A stretch of DNA of 64,000 nucleotides. Origin: Actinomycetota bacterium. GTDB taxonomy: Bacteria > Actinomycetota > Acidimicrobiia > Acidimicrobiales > JAMCPD01. Below, one piece after another: positions 50,985 to 60,499 of the stretch. The position numbers were made by a program, and so were the translations under genes. Within the stretch, counting starts at the first letter, position 1; every line of letters starts with the position of its first letter. Under the pieces are notes generated by a model. That model was not told the DNA's origin and made no database searches. It saw nothing but the letters and a program-made list of their open reading frames with translations. The DNA is taken from positions 18,083-82,082 of the forward strand of contig JAMCPD010000009.1 of NCBI GenBank assembly GCA_023379935.1, in the 5' to 3' direction.

Positions 50985-53201
50985 GTGAAGAAAAAACCCA
51001 TAGATAATAGTAGTGCTAAAAACAGTAGCGGCAAGTCGTTCACGGGTAAGGCAAGAACAGGCAAGACAAAAGGTGGCAACCCGGAAGTCTTTAAATCGGG
51101 GGGCATAGGACCGGGGGGCATAGGACCGGGGGGATCGGGGTTGGGGGGATCGGGGTTGGGGGGCTTGGGTCCAGGGCGATCCAGCAGATTTACTAAATCC
51201 GATAGGGTAATGAGGTGGATACTCGGGCTGTTTTTTATTGTCATACTGATAATGTTCGTTACACCAAACCTGTTTCATCACAGTACAAGCGTACAACTCA
51301 GTTATTCACAGTATATGAAAGATATTTCCGCAAAAGGTATATCCACAGCTACCATAAACAATGCAACCGGGATTATCACGGGGAGCTTGAAAGACGGGAA
51401 AGCTTATACCGTATCAGGGCCCACTCCGTCTATATCGTCAGATGTAAAACAGATGAATGCCTCGGGGGCAAAGCTGAACTTTATAACTCCTTCGCAGAGC
51501 TTACTGCCGATGATATTGGAGTTCTTGTTACCTATGGTTTTGATTGTAGGCGTGTTGATATGGTTCAGCAGAAGGGCTCAAGGGCAGATGACGGGGATTA
51601 TGTCGGTTGGCCGCTCCAAAGCCAAGCTGTACAGTACGGAACGTCCAGCAATAACTTTTGCTGATGTGGCGGGGTACCCGGGTGTAAAAAGAGAAGTTTC
51701 CGAGGTGGTAGATTTTTTGAAAGAATCCACACGTTTCAAAGAGATAGGTGCCCGTATTCCCAAGGGCGTACTCTTAGTCGGTCCACCCGGTACGGGTAAG
51801 ACACTGATTGCCAGGGCCGTAGCTGGTGAAGCCGGAGTACCTTTTATGTCGGTTACAGGTTCTGATTTTATGGAGATGTTTGTCGGTGTTGGGGCGTCCA
51901 GGGTGAGGGACCTGTTTCAAAATGCACGTAAAATGGCGCCGGCCATAGTTTTCATCGATGAGCTTGACTCCATAGGCAGAAAGCGCGGGACCGGTCTTGG
52001 CGGTGGGCATGACGAAAGAGAACAGACGCTTAATCAGATACTCTCCGAAATGGACGGCTTTGATCCGGCCGAAGGTGTTGTGGTAATAGCCGCCACCAAC
52101 AGGCCGGATATATTGGATCCGGCACTACTAAGACCGGGCCGCTTTGATCGCCAAATTGTGGTTCCGCTGCCTGATTTAGAAGAGCGCCTGCCGATTTTAA
52201 AGATACACGCCAAGGATAAACGGCTTGGCTCGGATGTAGATTTAGAACTGGTTTCAAGAGGTACTCCCGGTATGAGCGGCGCCGACCTTGCCAACCTGGT
52301 CAATGAGGCGGCCTTGTTTGCGGTACGCCGGGGCAGCCCCACTATTGACATGTGCGATTTCGAGGATGCCAGAGATAGGGTCCTGATGGGCCAAAGGCGC
52401 GAGAGCCTTGTACTGTCAGATCAAGAAAAAGAACGCGTTGCATATCATGAGGGCGGGCATGCCGTGTTGGCGTATGTATTGCCGGATGCCGATCCTGTTC
52501 ATAAAGTTACCATTTTACCTACGGGTATGGCTTTAGGCGTAACTCAACAACTTCCTTTGGAAGAGCGTCATATATATCCTCGCCGAAATATAGAGGACAG
52601 CCTGACGGTGCGTATGGGTGGTCGCGCGGCGGAACTTTTGATTTTCGGGGATCTCTCAACCGGTGCCAGCAACGATCTCGTGTCCAATACTGAGCTTGCA
52701 CACAAGATGGTTCGTGAATGGGGAATGAGTTCAAAATTGGGGCCGATGGCATGGGGATCTCACGGCATGGTCTTTTTAGGAGAGGATCTTATGCACACGC
52801 GTGACTATTCAGAAGATACATCCAGGATCATTGACGAGGAGGTGGAAGAGATACTCAGGGTTTCTGAGAAAAGGGCAATTGAACTTTTGCGACATTATAA
52901 GTCGGGCTTGAAGGCCGTGGCAGATGAACTTTTGCGGAAGGAAACCATCAGCGGAGAAGAGGTCGGACAACTTGTAGACCAAGTTTGTACTCCATTTCCG
53001 GAGTTTGTGACCGGTAAAATGACTGACAAAACGGACGATAAAGTGGTTGGCAACGGCACTGGTGGTGATGAGGTCGGTGTAAAGGCTGCCGGTGTAAAGG
53101 CTGCCGGTGTAAAGACTGCCGGTGTAAAGACTGCCGGTGTTGCTGATGAGGCTGTAGTGGGAGTTGAGGCGGTTAATGTCGACGGTGACGCAACAACTTA
53201 G
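50985..53201 (+). CDS. ftsH: Membrane AAA+ zinc protease FtsH
   Basis: A 738-residue quality-control protease. A Lys/Ser/Gly-rich cytoplasmic N-terminus with five GGxGx repeats (39-63), TM1 (about 78-95), a periplasmic domain, TM2 (about 168-189), AAA domain with Walker A GPPGTGKT (266-273), Walker [10 protein letters not shown] and pore motif FMEMFVG, second-region-of-homology [19 protein letters not shown] (19 residues), and the zinc HEGGH at 488-492. The C-terminus carries [10 protein letters not shown] pentapeptide repeats. N-terminal length before TM1 is far more than the usual few residues. GTG start with a very short leader. Its 3' end overlaps the converging DUF5719 gene by 29 nt. Confidence 0.95.
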   Translation: MKKKPIDNSSAKNSSGKSFTGKARTGKTKGGNPEVFKSGGIGPGGIGPGGSGLGGSGLGGLGPGRSSRFTKSDRVMRWILGLFFIVILIMFVTPNLFHHSTSVQLSYSQYMKDISAKGISTATINNATGIITGSLKDGKAYTVSGPTPSISSDVKQMNASGAKLNFITPSQSLLPMILEFLLPMVLIVGVLIWFSRRAQGQMTGIMSVGRSKAKLYSTERPAITFADVAGYPGVKREVSEVVDFLKESTRFKEIGARIPKGVLLVGPPGTGKTLIARAVAGEAGVPFMSVTGSDFMEMFVGVGASRVRDLFQNARKMAPAIVFIDELDSIGRKRGTGLGGGHDEREQTLNQILSEMDGFDPAEGVVVIAATNRPDILDPALLRPGRFDRQIVVPLPDLEERLPILKIHAKDKRLGSDVDLELVSRGTPGMSGADLANLVNEAALFAVRRGSPTIDMCDFEDARDRVLMGQRRESLVLSDQEKERVAYHEGGHAVLAYVLPDADPVHKVTILPTGMALGVTQQLPLEERHIYPRRNIEDSLTVRMGGRAAELLIFGDLSTGASNDLVSNTELAHKMVREWGMSSKLGPMAWGSHGMVFLGEDLMHTRDYSEDTSRIIDEEVEEILRVSEKRAIELLRHYKSGLKAVADELLRKETISGEEVGQLVDQVCTPFPEFVTGKMTDKTDDKVVGNGTGGDEVGVKAAGVKAAGVKTAGVKTAGVADEAVVGVEAVNVDGDATT
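51099..51173 (+). repeat. 5 x 15-bp in-frame repeat, ftsH N-terminus
   Basis: Five 15-nt units code for [25 protein letters not shown]. Adjacent pairs are nearly identical, pointing to recent tandem duplication. Confidence 0.9.
53076..53135 (+). repeat. 4 x 15-bp in-frame repeat, ftsH C-terminus
   Basis: GGTGTAAAGGCTGCC twice, then GGTGTAAAGACTGCC twice (53076-53090, 53091-53105, 53106-53120, 53121-53135), coding for [20 protein letters not shown]. Followed by a diverged [13 protein letters not shown] stretch. Confidence 0.95.
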
Positions 53202-54639
53202 CAAACTGTAATAACGGCATTCCGATAAGCGGGGAAGTTCCCGCCCCATTGGTTTCATTTAAGTCTTCCTCTACCACAACTGGGGTGGAGGCATGTATTA
53301 CTATAGGTAAACCGTAAGGGCTTTGAGGGTGAGTGTAAGGTATTGTAACTGCCACAGGCAGACCCGGCTTCGCGTTTAACGTCTTAAACCTTTTCAACTT
53401 ACCACTTTGTAAGAAGTATAGTTGAACCTTTGCGGATTTCCGTCCCGGGTCTTGTATACCAAGCAGTTCCGTCTCGCCTCCGGAAAAAGATCCTACCGGC
53501 ACCAACCAGTTGCGATATGCGAGCTCAGCGCCCGTCAGACTGCTTTGCCCCCTATATACCGCAGGTGATGCTGCCGTCATTCCTCTGGTGACTATGATTC
53601 CGGGGCCTTTTTTAACATTGAATGTTGCTGAATAAAGGTCTGACGGCGGAAGATGCCAGTTTGAATCGGGAGACAAAACCATTTCGGAATCGGATGGAAC
53701 TTCCACGACAAAAGGACCGGCTTCTCCTTTTACAAGATCTATCCGAACTTTAACCTTATCGGATGTGGATAAAGGATTATAGAGGTAAAACTGTTCCTTG
53801 GAGCCGGGCGCATTCTCATTCATGGGGAAGTACCAGTTTTTTCCTATGTCCATACTACCGGAGGCAAGTGATCCTGATGGCGGGGCGGATACTGCGGAGA
53901 TTTGCAGTTCTGAAGCCGCTAAGCGGCCAAACCGTGTCGTAACATTTACCGCTACCGACGAATATCCATGGATATAGTTACTTATCTTGATGGCAAGCGC
54001 ATGTTGAGATTCAACGGCTATTCCTTGGAGACCCGCAGGAACATAAGAGCCCTTGGGGGTGACGAACGATACCGATGCTATAGTGTAGGTTGGCAGGGGG
54101 TTGTAGAGCGATAAAAACAGTTGGTGGCCGCCTTTGGTGGATCCGCCGGCAAAGTACCAGTGTCTGGAGGTTGTTGATGTACACGGGGATACGGTTTGCC
54201 CATATGGTCCGTTTATCTGCTGCACTGCCGCCACCTCTCCTTTGCTCAGTAGTGTGGATACGGATATTTCCGAAGCATTTGTGACATGTGAAGTTCCGAT
54301 TAGCGCGTAAGAGGATGCGGGAACTTCTATGGGATATGACTTTCCTGATCCCGGCGAAGTTATCAGCGTGCCGGATGCCTTGGCATCGGAGGCATTTGCC
54401 AGTGCAACAACTGAAGTGGTGTTGGAGGAACTCGGTTCACCTACGCAGTACCAGGATGAGGAGAGTGAATTAGGGGGAGTGGCTTCTGGCACTTCGGGCA
54501 AAAGCTGTGATGCAAGGGTGTTATTTTTTGCTGAGGGAACCAGTGCGTTGATGACCCCAGACACAACGATTACAGCCATTATGATCGCCACGATCTTTGT
54601 TCTGGGGGTAATGGCGGCCGAGCTCAAGTCGGAACTCAT
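53173..54639 (-). CDS. DUF5719-type secreted or membrane-anchored protein
   Basis: A 488-residue protein with one N-terminal membrane segment (IVAIIMAVIVVSGVINALVP) and an extracytoplasmic part made of Ig-like or jelly-roll strands (SSWYCVGEPSSSNTTSVVAL, RHWYFAGGSTKGGHQLFLSL, NWYFPMNENAPGSKEQFYLY, repeating WYFxxG...LYNP units). This is the DUF5719 pattern found beside cell-envelope glycosyltransferases of actinobacteria. Its ATG overlaps the glycosyltransferase stop (ATGA), so the two are co-translated. Function unknown. Confidence 0.8.
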   Translation of the reverse strand: MSSDLSSAAITPRTKIVAIIMAVIVVSGVINALVPSAKNNTLASQLLPEVPEATPPNSLSSSWYCVGEPSSSNTTSVVALANASDAKASGTLITSPGSGKSYPIEVPASSYALIGTSHVTNASEISVSTLLSKGEVAAVQQINGPYGQTVSPCTSTTSRHWYFAGGSTKGGHQLFLSLYNPLPTYTIASVSFVTPKGSYVPAGLQGIAVESQHALAIKISNYIHGYSSVAVNVTTRFGRLAASELQISAVSAPPSGSLASGSMDIGKNWYFPMNENAPGSKEQFYLYNPLSTSDKVKVRIDLVKGEAGPFVVEVPSDSEMVLSPDSNWHLPPSDLYSATFNVKKGPGIIVTRGMTAASPAVYRGQSSLTGAELAYRNWLVPVGSFSGGETELLGIQDPGRKSAKVQLYFLQSGKLKRFKTLNAKPGLPVAVTIPYTHPQSPYGLPIVIHASTPVVVEEDLNETNGAGTSPLIGMPLLQFAKLLRHRRH

Positions 54640-57600
54640 TTTTGTATTATCCTATCCACACCAACTGATGCCAACAAAAAACATGCGACAATCCAGCCCA
54701 GCAGGAGGAGCAGCAACCCCAGATAGTAGGGGAATCCACTTGATTTGAGTTCCGAGGTAACATCTGGTTTTCCGTTTGCTGGGGCAGTTTTATGGCCCGG
54801 AGTTGAGATCTCTGTGGCAGGTGGGTATGTATTAAAAAAGACGGCAACGCCACTGCTTGCCTGACTGCTCAATTGGCGCAGATCTTGCTGGGAGGCAAGT
54901 TCACCGATCAACTGACTTGGGGGCAGGTAGGAAGTATATTGATTCGCGTTTGGTGATGGTGTGGGGGCAACAGAAGATGTTACCACTATATAGCGTATGT
55001 CATAGCGGGCGAGTAAGTGCCCAAGGTTGCTGACAAGCCCTTGGGCACTCAACTGTGTATAGTTGGCTGCATTTGCAGCTAAACCGGGATCAACGTTTGG
55101 CCATAGGTAAGTTGCATCCGGCATCTTTAGTGCAGTTACGGCATATGACATGTCGGCAAATCCGCTTACCGGAGAGTTTACCCTGGTTGCACTTGGAGTG
55201 TTATCGGCGAATGACCAGCTGCCAATGGGAATACTATTGCGGTTTCCGATCCATAAGATATTTAGATCCCCCGGTGATATAGAATTTTTGTTGTTTGAGT
55301 TAGCGGTAGAAGGAGCGGTTATCCAACCCCAAACTTGTCTGTATCCCTGTGACGGCAGATTCCAGTGGCCGCTTAATGAACCACCCAGTACGGGCAGGAT
55401 ACATAACAGCAAAGCAAAAGCGGCTACGCCAGTAGTAAGATGTTGCCAACCAAAAGAGTAACCGCTAAGATCATATTGCAGTGTAGATGCGCCCAGTGCG
55501 GCGCTGAGTGAGACAGCCAAACCGGCTAATACCAGGACAACACCGGGTGAAAGCCCTGTTTGCCCCAACCATCCATTACTGCCGAGCCAAGCGATTAGCC
55601 ACGACAGCAGTGCAACTATCCACATACTGGCCGCCCAGCCAAGCCGCCACTGTTTCCCGACCAGTACAGCCGCTCCCGCTACTATGATAAAAGTCCAGTC
55701 CAGAGGGGATGTAATGTTGATTGTATTGAACCTCAGAACATCGCCAAAGCTAAGTGGATGGCTTGATGTAATACCGAATCCACCAAGAGCACCTATATTC
55801 GTCTGTAACCGAAATATACTGATTGAATACGGCAGGCATAACAGTAGACCGATAATCCCGGAGACTGCGGCTACTATCAGCGGGTTGAAGGGGTTGTTGG
55901 ATGAATTCGGGTTTGTAATCAGCAATGATCCCAAACAGATGCCTATGGCAGCCAGTATGGTTAGTGGGATTATGGCTGGAATAAATGTAAATGTTAGCGC
56001 TATAAGTATACCCGCACGCAGGGATATTCTCCATATGTTGTCTTTAAATTTTCGAGATTCATCTCCGGCGGGTAGTTGAGTGGGGAGTAAGTTGGTTGAC
56101 TTTTGGAGTTGCAGAAGTATCCATGGCATAACTGCGTATGCCAACAGAACAGTCCATCTTCCTGTTGACAAGGCATTATATGGTAGGGGAATAGCTAAAT
56201 ATACTATCCCAGCAATAAGGTTTGCCCATTTTGATCCAAACGCCCCGGCACATTTGACGACACCAATTACCCCGAGAGGTATACATCCAAGAACCACCAC
56301 AATCTGCACAGCTCCCATATGGCCCAACAACGCAATTCCCAATACTCCAAGTATCAAAAAGGCTAATGGGGGCGGCGATGCTCCGGATATGCCGGGGCTT
56401 GATTGACCTAAGAAGAAATTATGCAAAAATGTAGTCCAGCTTGGGAATGGAATGAACTGCCCAAGAAGCGGCAGGTGGGAAAAGATAATACCTCTATTGC
56501 CTATTATCTCTACAACAATAGCTACGCTCCATACGCCTATCACCAGTCCTCTCGGGGGATACTTGGCGAGCGCTGTGGGCGGTGCGCTAATGGAAGCATA
56601 ATCGCCTTCGGTATTTTCAACCGCGCCTATTTTGTTTCCGGTTCCAGTCCCGTTTTCACCTTTCCCCTCGCCAAGCAGAGCGATCTTGCCTGTTACCTCA
56701 CTTGGGTCAAGCGGCAGTCCGGCAGGATCAACAGGGATACCCTGATGTCCTGCATGTAAACCGTAATGGTAGAGGCGGCGCGATAAGAGAGCCAGGCGTT
56801 GGGTTCCGTGTGCTTGCAACCTGGTAAGACTTGAATCGGACGATATGCGTTTGGACTGTACACCCGAGCGGGCCGTTTTCAGTTCACGTAGGTGGGCAAG
56901 GTTCCATATCATAGCTTCAGCCAGCCTTTTTGCTTTCCAACTATGTCTGGTCAAGAGAGCAAACACAGCTTCGGCTATCCATAATATAAGCAGTTGAGGC
57001 AGTATTTTCATTAGGTAGAAACCGCTGTAGTTTTTTAACACCATCCTTAGCGAATAGCGTCGTCTCAGCAAGAAAGCGGTTTGCTCGTTTATCTCTATGA
57101 GGTCAGGTTGGGCTGTACTACGCTGGTGGGTCAAAGCTGCTTGGAGGTGCTTGACATGAGCTCTCGGTGCTACAACTACCCGCGCCCCTGCAATATGAGC
57201 TCTCCAACTAATATCCAAATTTTCACTCAACATGGAGATAGCTCCGTCAAATCCGCCGAGCTCTTCAAACAAGTCACGGCGTATCAGCATGGAACCACCC
57301 GAAGCCATTAACACCTCTTTTGAGGCATCATGTTGCCCTTGATCTATTTCACCCGGTTCTATTCGTGAAATGGCACCACCAAACTTATCGGCCGACACAC
57401 CAATGCTGAGCAGTTTGTCCGGCACATCCCAAGAGAACATTTTTGGGGTTACAATCCCAGCATTAGATCTAAAGGCTTCTATTACCATTTCGCTTAGAAC
57501 ATTCGGGTCGGGAGCTATATCATCATGACAGAACCATAAGAAGGAAAAGTCATCTATGTAGTTTTTAAGGCCGTCCTTGGAAGATTTAAAAGTAAGTATT

Positions 57601-57869
57601 TCATTTGCGTTGCTTGCAAAGCCGTTGTTATATGGGAGCCTTTTGACATCCGCAGACGCAAGCAGCTGAGTTACCGGAGAAGTAATATCGACGGAACTGT
57701 TTGCATCTATAATTACTATCGATAACTGCTGATAGTCCTGAGATTGAAAAGCCCTCAATGTTTGCTCAAACCAGTTGCCGGGACTGCATGCAACCACTAC
57801 AGCAAGAACCTTTGGAAGGGTAGCTGTAAGGTGGGTGGGAGTTTGCAGCTCGGAATTTCCTGTATTCAT
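54636..57869 (-). CDS. GT2-family glycosyltransferase fused to polytopic membrane region
   Basis: About 1077 residues from ATG 57869 (MNTGNSELQ); a TTG at 57884 is possible. Residues about 20-270 are a GT-A glycosyltransferase (VLAVVVACSPGNWFEQTL, WFCHDDIAPDPNVL as the DxD region, GGSMLIRRDLFEELGGFDGA, SENLDISWRAHIAGARV). Next are hydrophobic segments at about 300, a soluble stretch near 330-430, a block of ten or more membrane helices (450-830), an extracytoplasmic region and a final helix near the end. It likely builds a cell-surface polymer. Co-translated with the DUF5719 gene; same strand as, but separate from, the membrane-PMM fusion. Confidence 0.85.
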   Translation of the reverse strand: MNTGNSELQTPTHLTATLPKVLAVVVACSPGNWFEQTLRAFQSQDYQQLSIVIIDANSSVDITSPVTQLLASADVKRLPYNNGFASNANEILTFKSSKDGLKNYIDDFSFLWFCHDDIAPDPNVLSEMVIEAFRSNAGIVTPKMFSWDVPDKLLSIGVSADKFGGAISRIEPGEIDQGQHDASKEVLMASGGSMLIRRDLFEELGGFDGAISMLSENLDISWRAHIAGARVVVAPRAHVKHLQAALTHQRSTAQPDLIEINEQTAFLLRRRYSLRMVLKNYSGFYLMKILPQLLILWIAEAVFALLTRHSWKAKRLAEAMIWNLAHLRELKTARSGVQSKRISSDSSLTRLQAHGTQRLALLSRRLYHYGLHAGHQGIPVDPAGLPLDPSEVTGKIALLGEGKGENGTGTGNKIGAVENTEGDYASISAPPTALAKYPPRGLVIGVWSVAIVVEIIGNRGIIFSHLPLLGQFIPFPSWTTFLHNFFLGQSSPGISGASPPPLAFLILGVLGIALLGHMGAVQIVVVLGCIPLGVIGVVKCAGAFGSKWANLIAGIVYLAIPLPYNALSTGRWTVLLAYAVMPWILLQLQKSTNLLPTQLPAGDESRKFKDNIWRISLRAGILIALTFTFIPAIIPLTILAAIGICLGSLLITNPNSSNNPFNPLIVAAVSGIIGLLLCLPYSISIFRLQTNIGALGGFGITSSHPLSFGDVLRFNTINITSPLDWTFIIVAGAAVLVGKQWRLGWAASMWIVALLSWLIAWLGSNGWLGQTGLSPGVVLVLAGLAVSLSAALGASTLQYDLSGYSFGWQHLTTGVAAFALLLCILPVLGGSLSGHWNLPSQGYRQVWGWITAPSTANSNNKNSISPGDLNILWIGNRNSIPIGSWSFADNTPSATRVNSPVSGFADMSYAVTALKMPDATYLWPNVDPGLAANAANYTQLSAQGLVSNLGHLLARYDIRYIVVTSSVAPTPSPNANQYTSYLPPSQLIGELASQQDLRQLSSQASSGVAVFFNTYPPATEISTPGHKTAPANGKPDVTSELKSSGFPYYLGLLLLLLGWIVACFLLASVGVDRIIQK

Positions 57870-58386
57870 ACTGTTTTTTCCCAAACTGTCTTTCCGGACT
57901 GTTTTCGTTTGCCCATCAGTCTTAGTAGACTATCGCCTTCCAAGTAAGGTTTCAATTTGAAAGAGCAGTTTAATTTTGTTTGAAGCCGGTTATTGTATAC
58001 GTTATCCTGGTAAAACAGACAAAAATAGTATAAACTTTTTTTAAAGTTTTTTATGATGCCGGTTGAAGTTTGCTTCTTAATCTCATATTCAACGGTTATA
58101 TACCGACCTTGGGCTGCTCGCATTACCGTTACTTTATAAAGGCAGTACCCAAAATTAATCTGTGCACAAGTTGTGCAACTACATCCGTTCCGTCAAGTAC
58201 CACCCGCCAGTCAAACATCGCGGGCATGTGGGATTTCCCAAGGTCAGTGATATATCTGCTGATACTTCGGAATTTGTGAAGGAGTGTTCACATAAGTTGT
58301 TGTGTGTACAGTGGATTATGCTAAAATAGCTCACTATGGCAGCTTTGGTCATATCTGGGTTGGCATGGAAAGGAAATGTGTGATTT
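57870..58386. other. Divergent intergenic region, glycosyltransferase / phosphoesterase
   Basis: About 500 bp without a supported gene. It holds an A+T-rich stem-loop AAACTTT / AAAGTTT (58032-58049) ending in T residues, and the phosphoesterase promoter at its right end. On the minus strand 58129-58227 a short frame starting MPAMFDWRVVLDGTDVVAQL looks protein-like and stays open for about 17 further codons upstream with no start; it could be a gene remnant, but I do not recognise it. Confidence 0.5.
58300..58327 (+). promoter_or_regulatory. Promoter of the phosphoesterase gene
   Basis: TTGTGT (58300-58305), 16-bp spacer, TAAAAT (58322-58327). AAAGGA precedes the ATG (58387) by about 11 nt, giving a leader of about 55 nt. 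Confidence 0.45.
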
Positions 58387-59799
58387 ATGGAACAAGGCTT
58401 TAGTCGTCGAGAACTGTTCAAGGGAAGCTTAGCTTTTGGAGGCCTAATTGGTACGGGTGCTTTAGCGGGAGCATGCGCAACTACCCCTCATATATCGAAA
58501 CCGGCTGTAACAACTACAACAGTTCCTCTAAACCTGAGACATCCCGGTTCCTTGCCCAATCCTTCCCTCGCCGCCGGCACCCCTACCATGGAACAAGTGG
58601 ATCATATTGTTGTATTGATGCTAGAAAACCGTTCCTTTGATTCTCTGCTTGGAATGTCAGGCAGGGGAAATGGGTTTACCCTTGGATCAAACGGTTTGCC
58701 TACCGCTACCAATCCGAACGGCCATGGGGATCTGATTAAATCATTTCATTCACCGACGGAATGTCGTTCTGAATCCAATCCAACCCAGAGTTGGAATGAC
58801 AGCCACACCGCTTATGATAATGGGACCAATCAAGGATTTGTTTTAGCTTCAGGTCCTTCTGCTATGGCTTATTGGGATGATACCGATATTCCTTTTATCT
58901 ATTGGCTGGCAAAGACATTTCCCTTGTGCGATAGCTGGTTTTGTTCGTTGCTGGGACCCACTTTCCCTAACCGGCGTTATCTAATATCCGGTACCTCTTT
59001 GGGCACGGTTTCAGACAAACTGATAAATCAGTTTCCCCCCAACGGCACCATCTTCAACTCTTTAAATAACCATAATATTTCTTGGATGAACTACCATGCG
59101 AACCCGAGTGGCACTTTTGTCACTCTAAGTATGTACGGTAACCCTTTGGACATTGTTTCTACTTACAAATCCAACATTGCTCCCATAAGTCAATTTTATG
59201 CCGATGTTGCCAACGGAACATTACCCTCCTTCTCTTTGATTGACCCCAACTGGAGCACCAACTCTGAAGGTGAGGGACAGGATATACAGTTTGGCGATCA
59301 GTTTTTGGCCCAAGTTGTAACCGCTATATTGAACAGCCCCAAGTGGGATAGGACGCTTTTTGTTTATACTTATGATGAGCATGGCGGTTACTATGATCAT
59401 GTTCCTCCCCCCCCTGCGGTAAAACCTGACAACATTGCACCGGAAATAAAGGTTCCACCCGACAAACCCGGCGGCTTTGACCGCTACGGGTTCAGAGTGC
59501 CGGCCGGAATAGTCTCTCCTTACGCCAAGGGTGACTATGTGTCAAGTGTCGTATATGATCACACTTCGGTTTTAAAGTTGATAGAGACCAAATGGAATTT
59601 GCCCGCATTGACATACAGAGATGCAAACGCCGCCGACCTGCTTGATTGTCTTGATTTTTCCGCACCCCCGACCTTTTTGACGCCACCTGCAGCTCCTACA
59701 CCAATCAATCCGGCCATTAAAGCTTCATGCTTGAATGTAAAGCCGTATACCTCTAAAGCACTTGGCATGCCACCTCCCGGCGCTGTTGTGAAAGCCTAG
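58387..59799 (+). CDS. Tat-exported phosphoesterase (phospholipase C/acid phosphatase family)
   Basis: A 470-residue secreted lipoprotein-like enzyme. N-terminal twin-arginine signal FSRRELFKGSLAFGGLIGTG with possible lipobox LAGAC (Cys30). Family metal and substrate motifs: VLMLENRSFDSLLGM, GPTFPNRRYLISGT, TYDEHGGYYDHVPPPP and VYDHTSVLKLIE. Related to PlcC-type phospholipases and AcpA acid phosphatases; the substrate (phospholipid or phosphomonoester) cannot be chosen from sequence. The next gene begins 7 nt after the stop, so it may share its transcript. Confidence 0.88.
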   Translation: MEQGFSRRELFKGSLAFGGLIGTGALAGACATTPHISKPAVTTTTVPLNLRHPGSLPNPSLAAGTPTMEQVDHIVVLMLENRSFDSLLGMSGRGNGFTLGSNGLPTATNPNGHGDLIKSFHSPTECRSESNPTQSWNDSHTAYDNGTNQGFVLASGPSAMAYWDDTDIPFIYWLAKTFPLCDSWFCSLLGPTFPNRRYLISGTSLGTVSDKLINQFPPNGTIFNSLNNHNISWMNYHANPSGTFVTLSMYGNPLDIVSTYKSNIAPISQFYADVANGTLPSFSLIDPNWSTNSEGEGQDIQFGDQFLAQVVTAILNSPKWDRTLFVYTYDEHGGYYDHVPPPPAVKPDNIAPEIKVPPDKPGGFDRYGFRVPAGIVSPYAKGDYVSSVVYDHTSVLKLIETKWNLPALTYRDANAADLLDCLDFSAPPTFLTPPAAPTPINPAIKASCLNVKPYTSKALGMPPPGAVVKA

Positions 59800-59806
59800 G
59801 TTTTGT

Positions 59807-60493
59807 ATGGTCGATGCCGAACATATCTCCGCTGTGGTTTGGAAGTTGGCACCTTCTGACATCACCTTTCTTTTTGATGAGTGTCATCGCTGTTTTTATG
59901 AAAAAATACGCAATAATCTGAAACGTCCCTCTACCCCCTTTCCTGGTGTATTTTCAAAAATGGATAGCATGCAGAAGCGCCTTTTTTCCGGATGCTCACC
60001 CAAAGAGTTCAGTGACACTCTTCCGGGTGGTGAGATACGCGGAGGTTTTAGAGTAGAGTCTATAGCGTTTGGAATACCGGGCAGAAAAAGCAATGTGAGG
60101 TTTTCGGGGGCCACCGACACCGTCTTAGCCTTTGATGACGGTACTTTCGGAGTTGCTGATTTCAAAACTGCCGAGCCGCGTGAATCACACATACCTTTTT
60201 ATGGTCGTCAACTTCATGCTTATGCACTGTGCCTGGAAAATCCTGTTCCCGGCAAGACCATGTGTTCACCTGTAACACGTTTGGGGCTGTTATGTTTGGA
60301 ACCGGTTGAAATGCGTCCTTCTGTGGAGTTTGCCGGTGAGTATGTTTATCGTACGATACCTACATGGCAGGATATTCCGAGAGATGATGAGTTGTTTATG
60401 GAGTTTCTGACTGAAGTTGTTGAGTTGTTGGAGTCTCCGGAGCCACCCAAACCTTCGGAAAATTGTGGATGGTGCACCTATAGAGGAGTTTGA
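59807..60493 (+). CDS. PD-(D/E)XK nuclease-like protein with Cas4-type cysteines
   Basis: A 228-residue protein. SGATDTVLAFDDGTFGVADF then KTAEP gives the D...DxK part of a PD-(D/E)XK core, followed by RQLHAYALCLE (the QxxxY helix of RecB/Cas4 enzymes). Two CxxC pairs, at the N-terminus (DECHRCFYEK) and the C-terminus (ENCGWCTYRG), fit the four-cysteine [4Fe-4S] arrangement of Cas4 and AddB. The usual acidic residue spacing and a Glu before DxK are not certain (ADFKT). No cas genes or CRISPR array are in the window, so a DNA-repair role is more likely than CRISPR adaptation. Confidence 0.7.
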   Translation: MVDAEHISAVVWKLAPSDITFLFDECHRCFYEKIRNNLKRPSTPFPGVFSKMDSMQKRLFSGCSPKEFSDTLPGGEIRGGFRVESIAFGIPGRKSNVRFSGATDTVLAFDDGTFGVADFKTAEPRESHIPFYGRQLHAYALCLENPVPGKTMCSPVTRLGLLCLEPVEMRPSVEFAGEYVYRTIPTWQDIPRDDELFMEFLTEVVELLESPEPPKPSENCGWCTYRGV

Positions 60494-60499
60494 TGGTTA

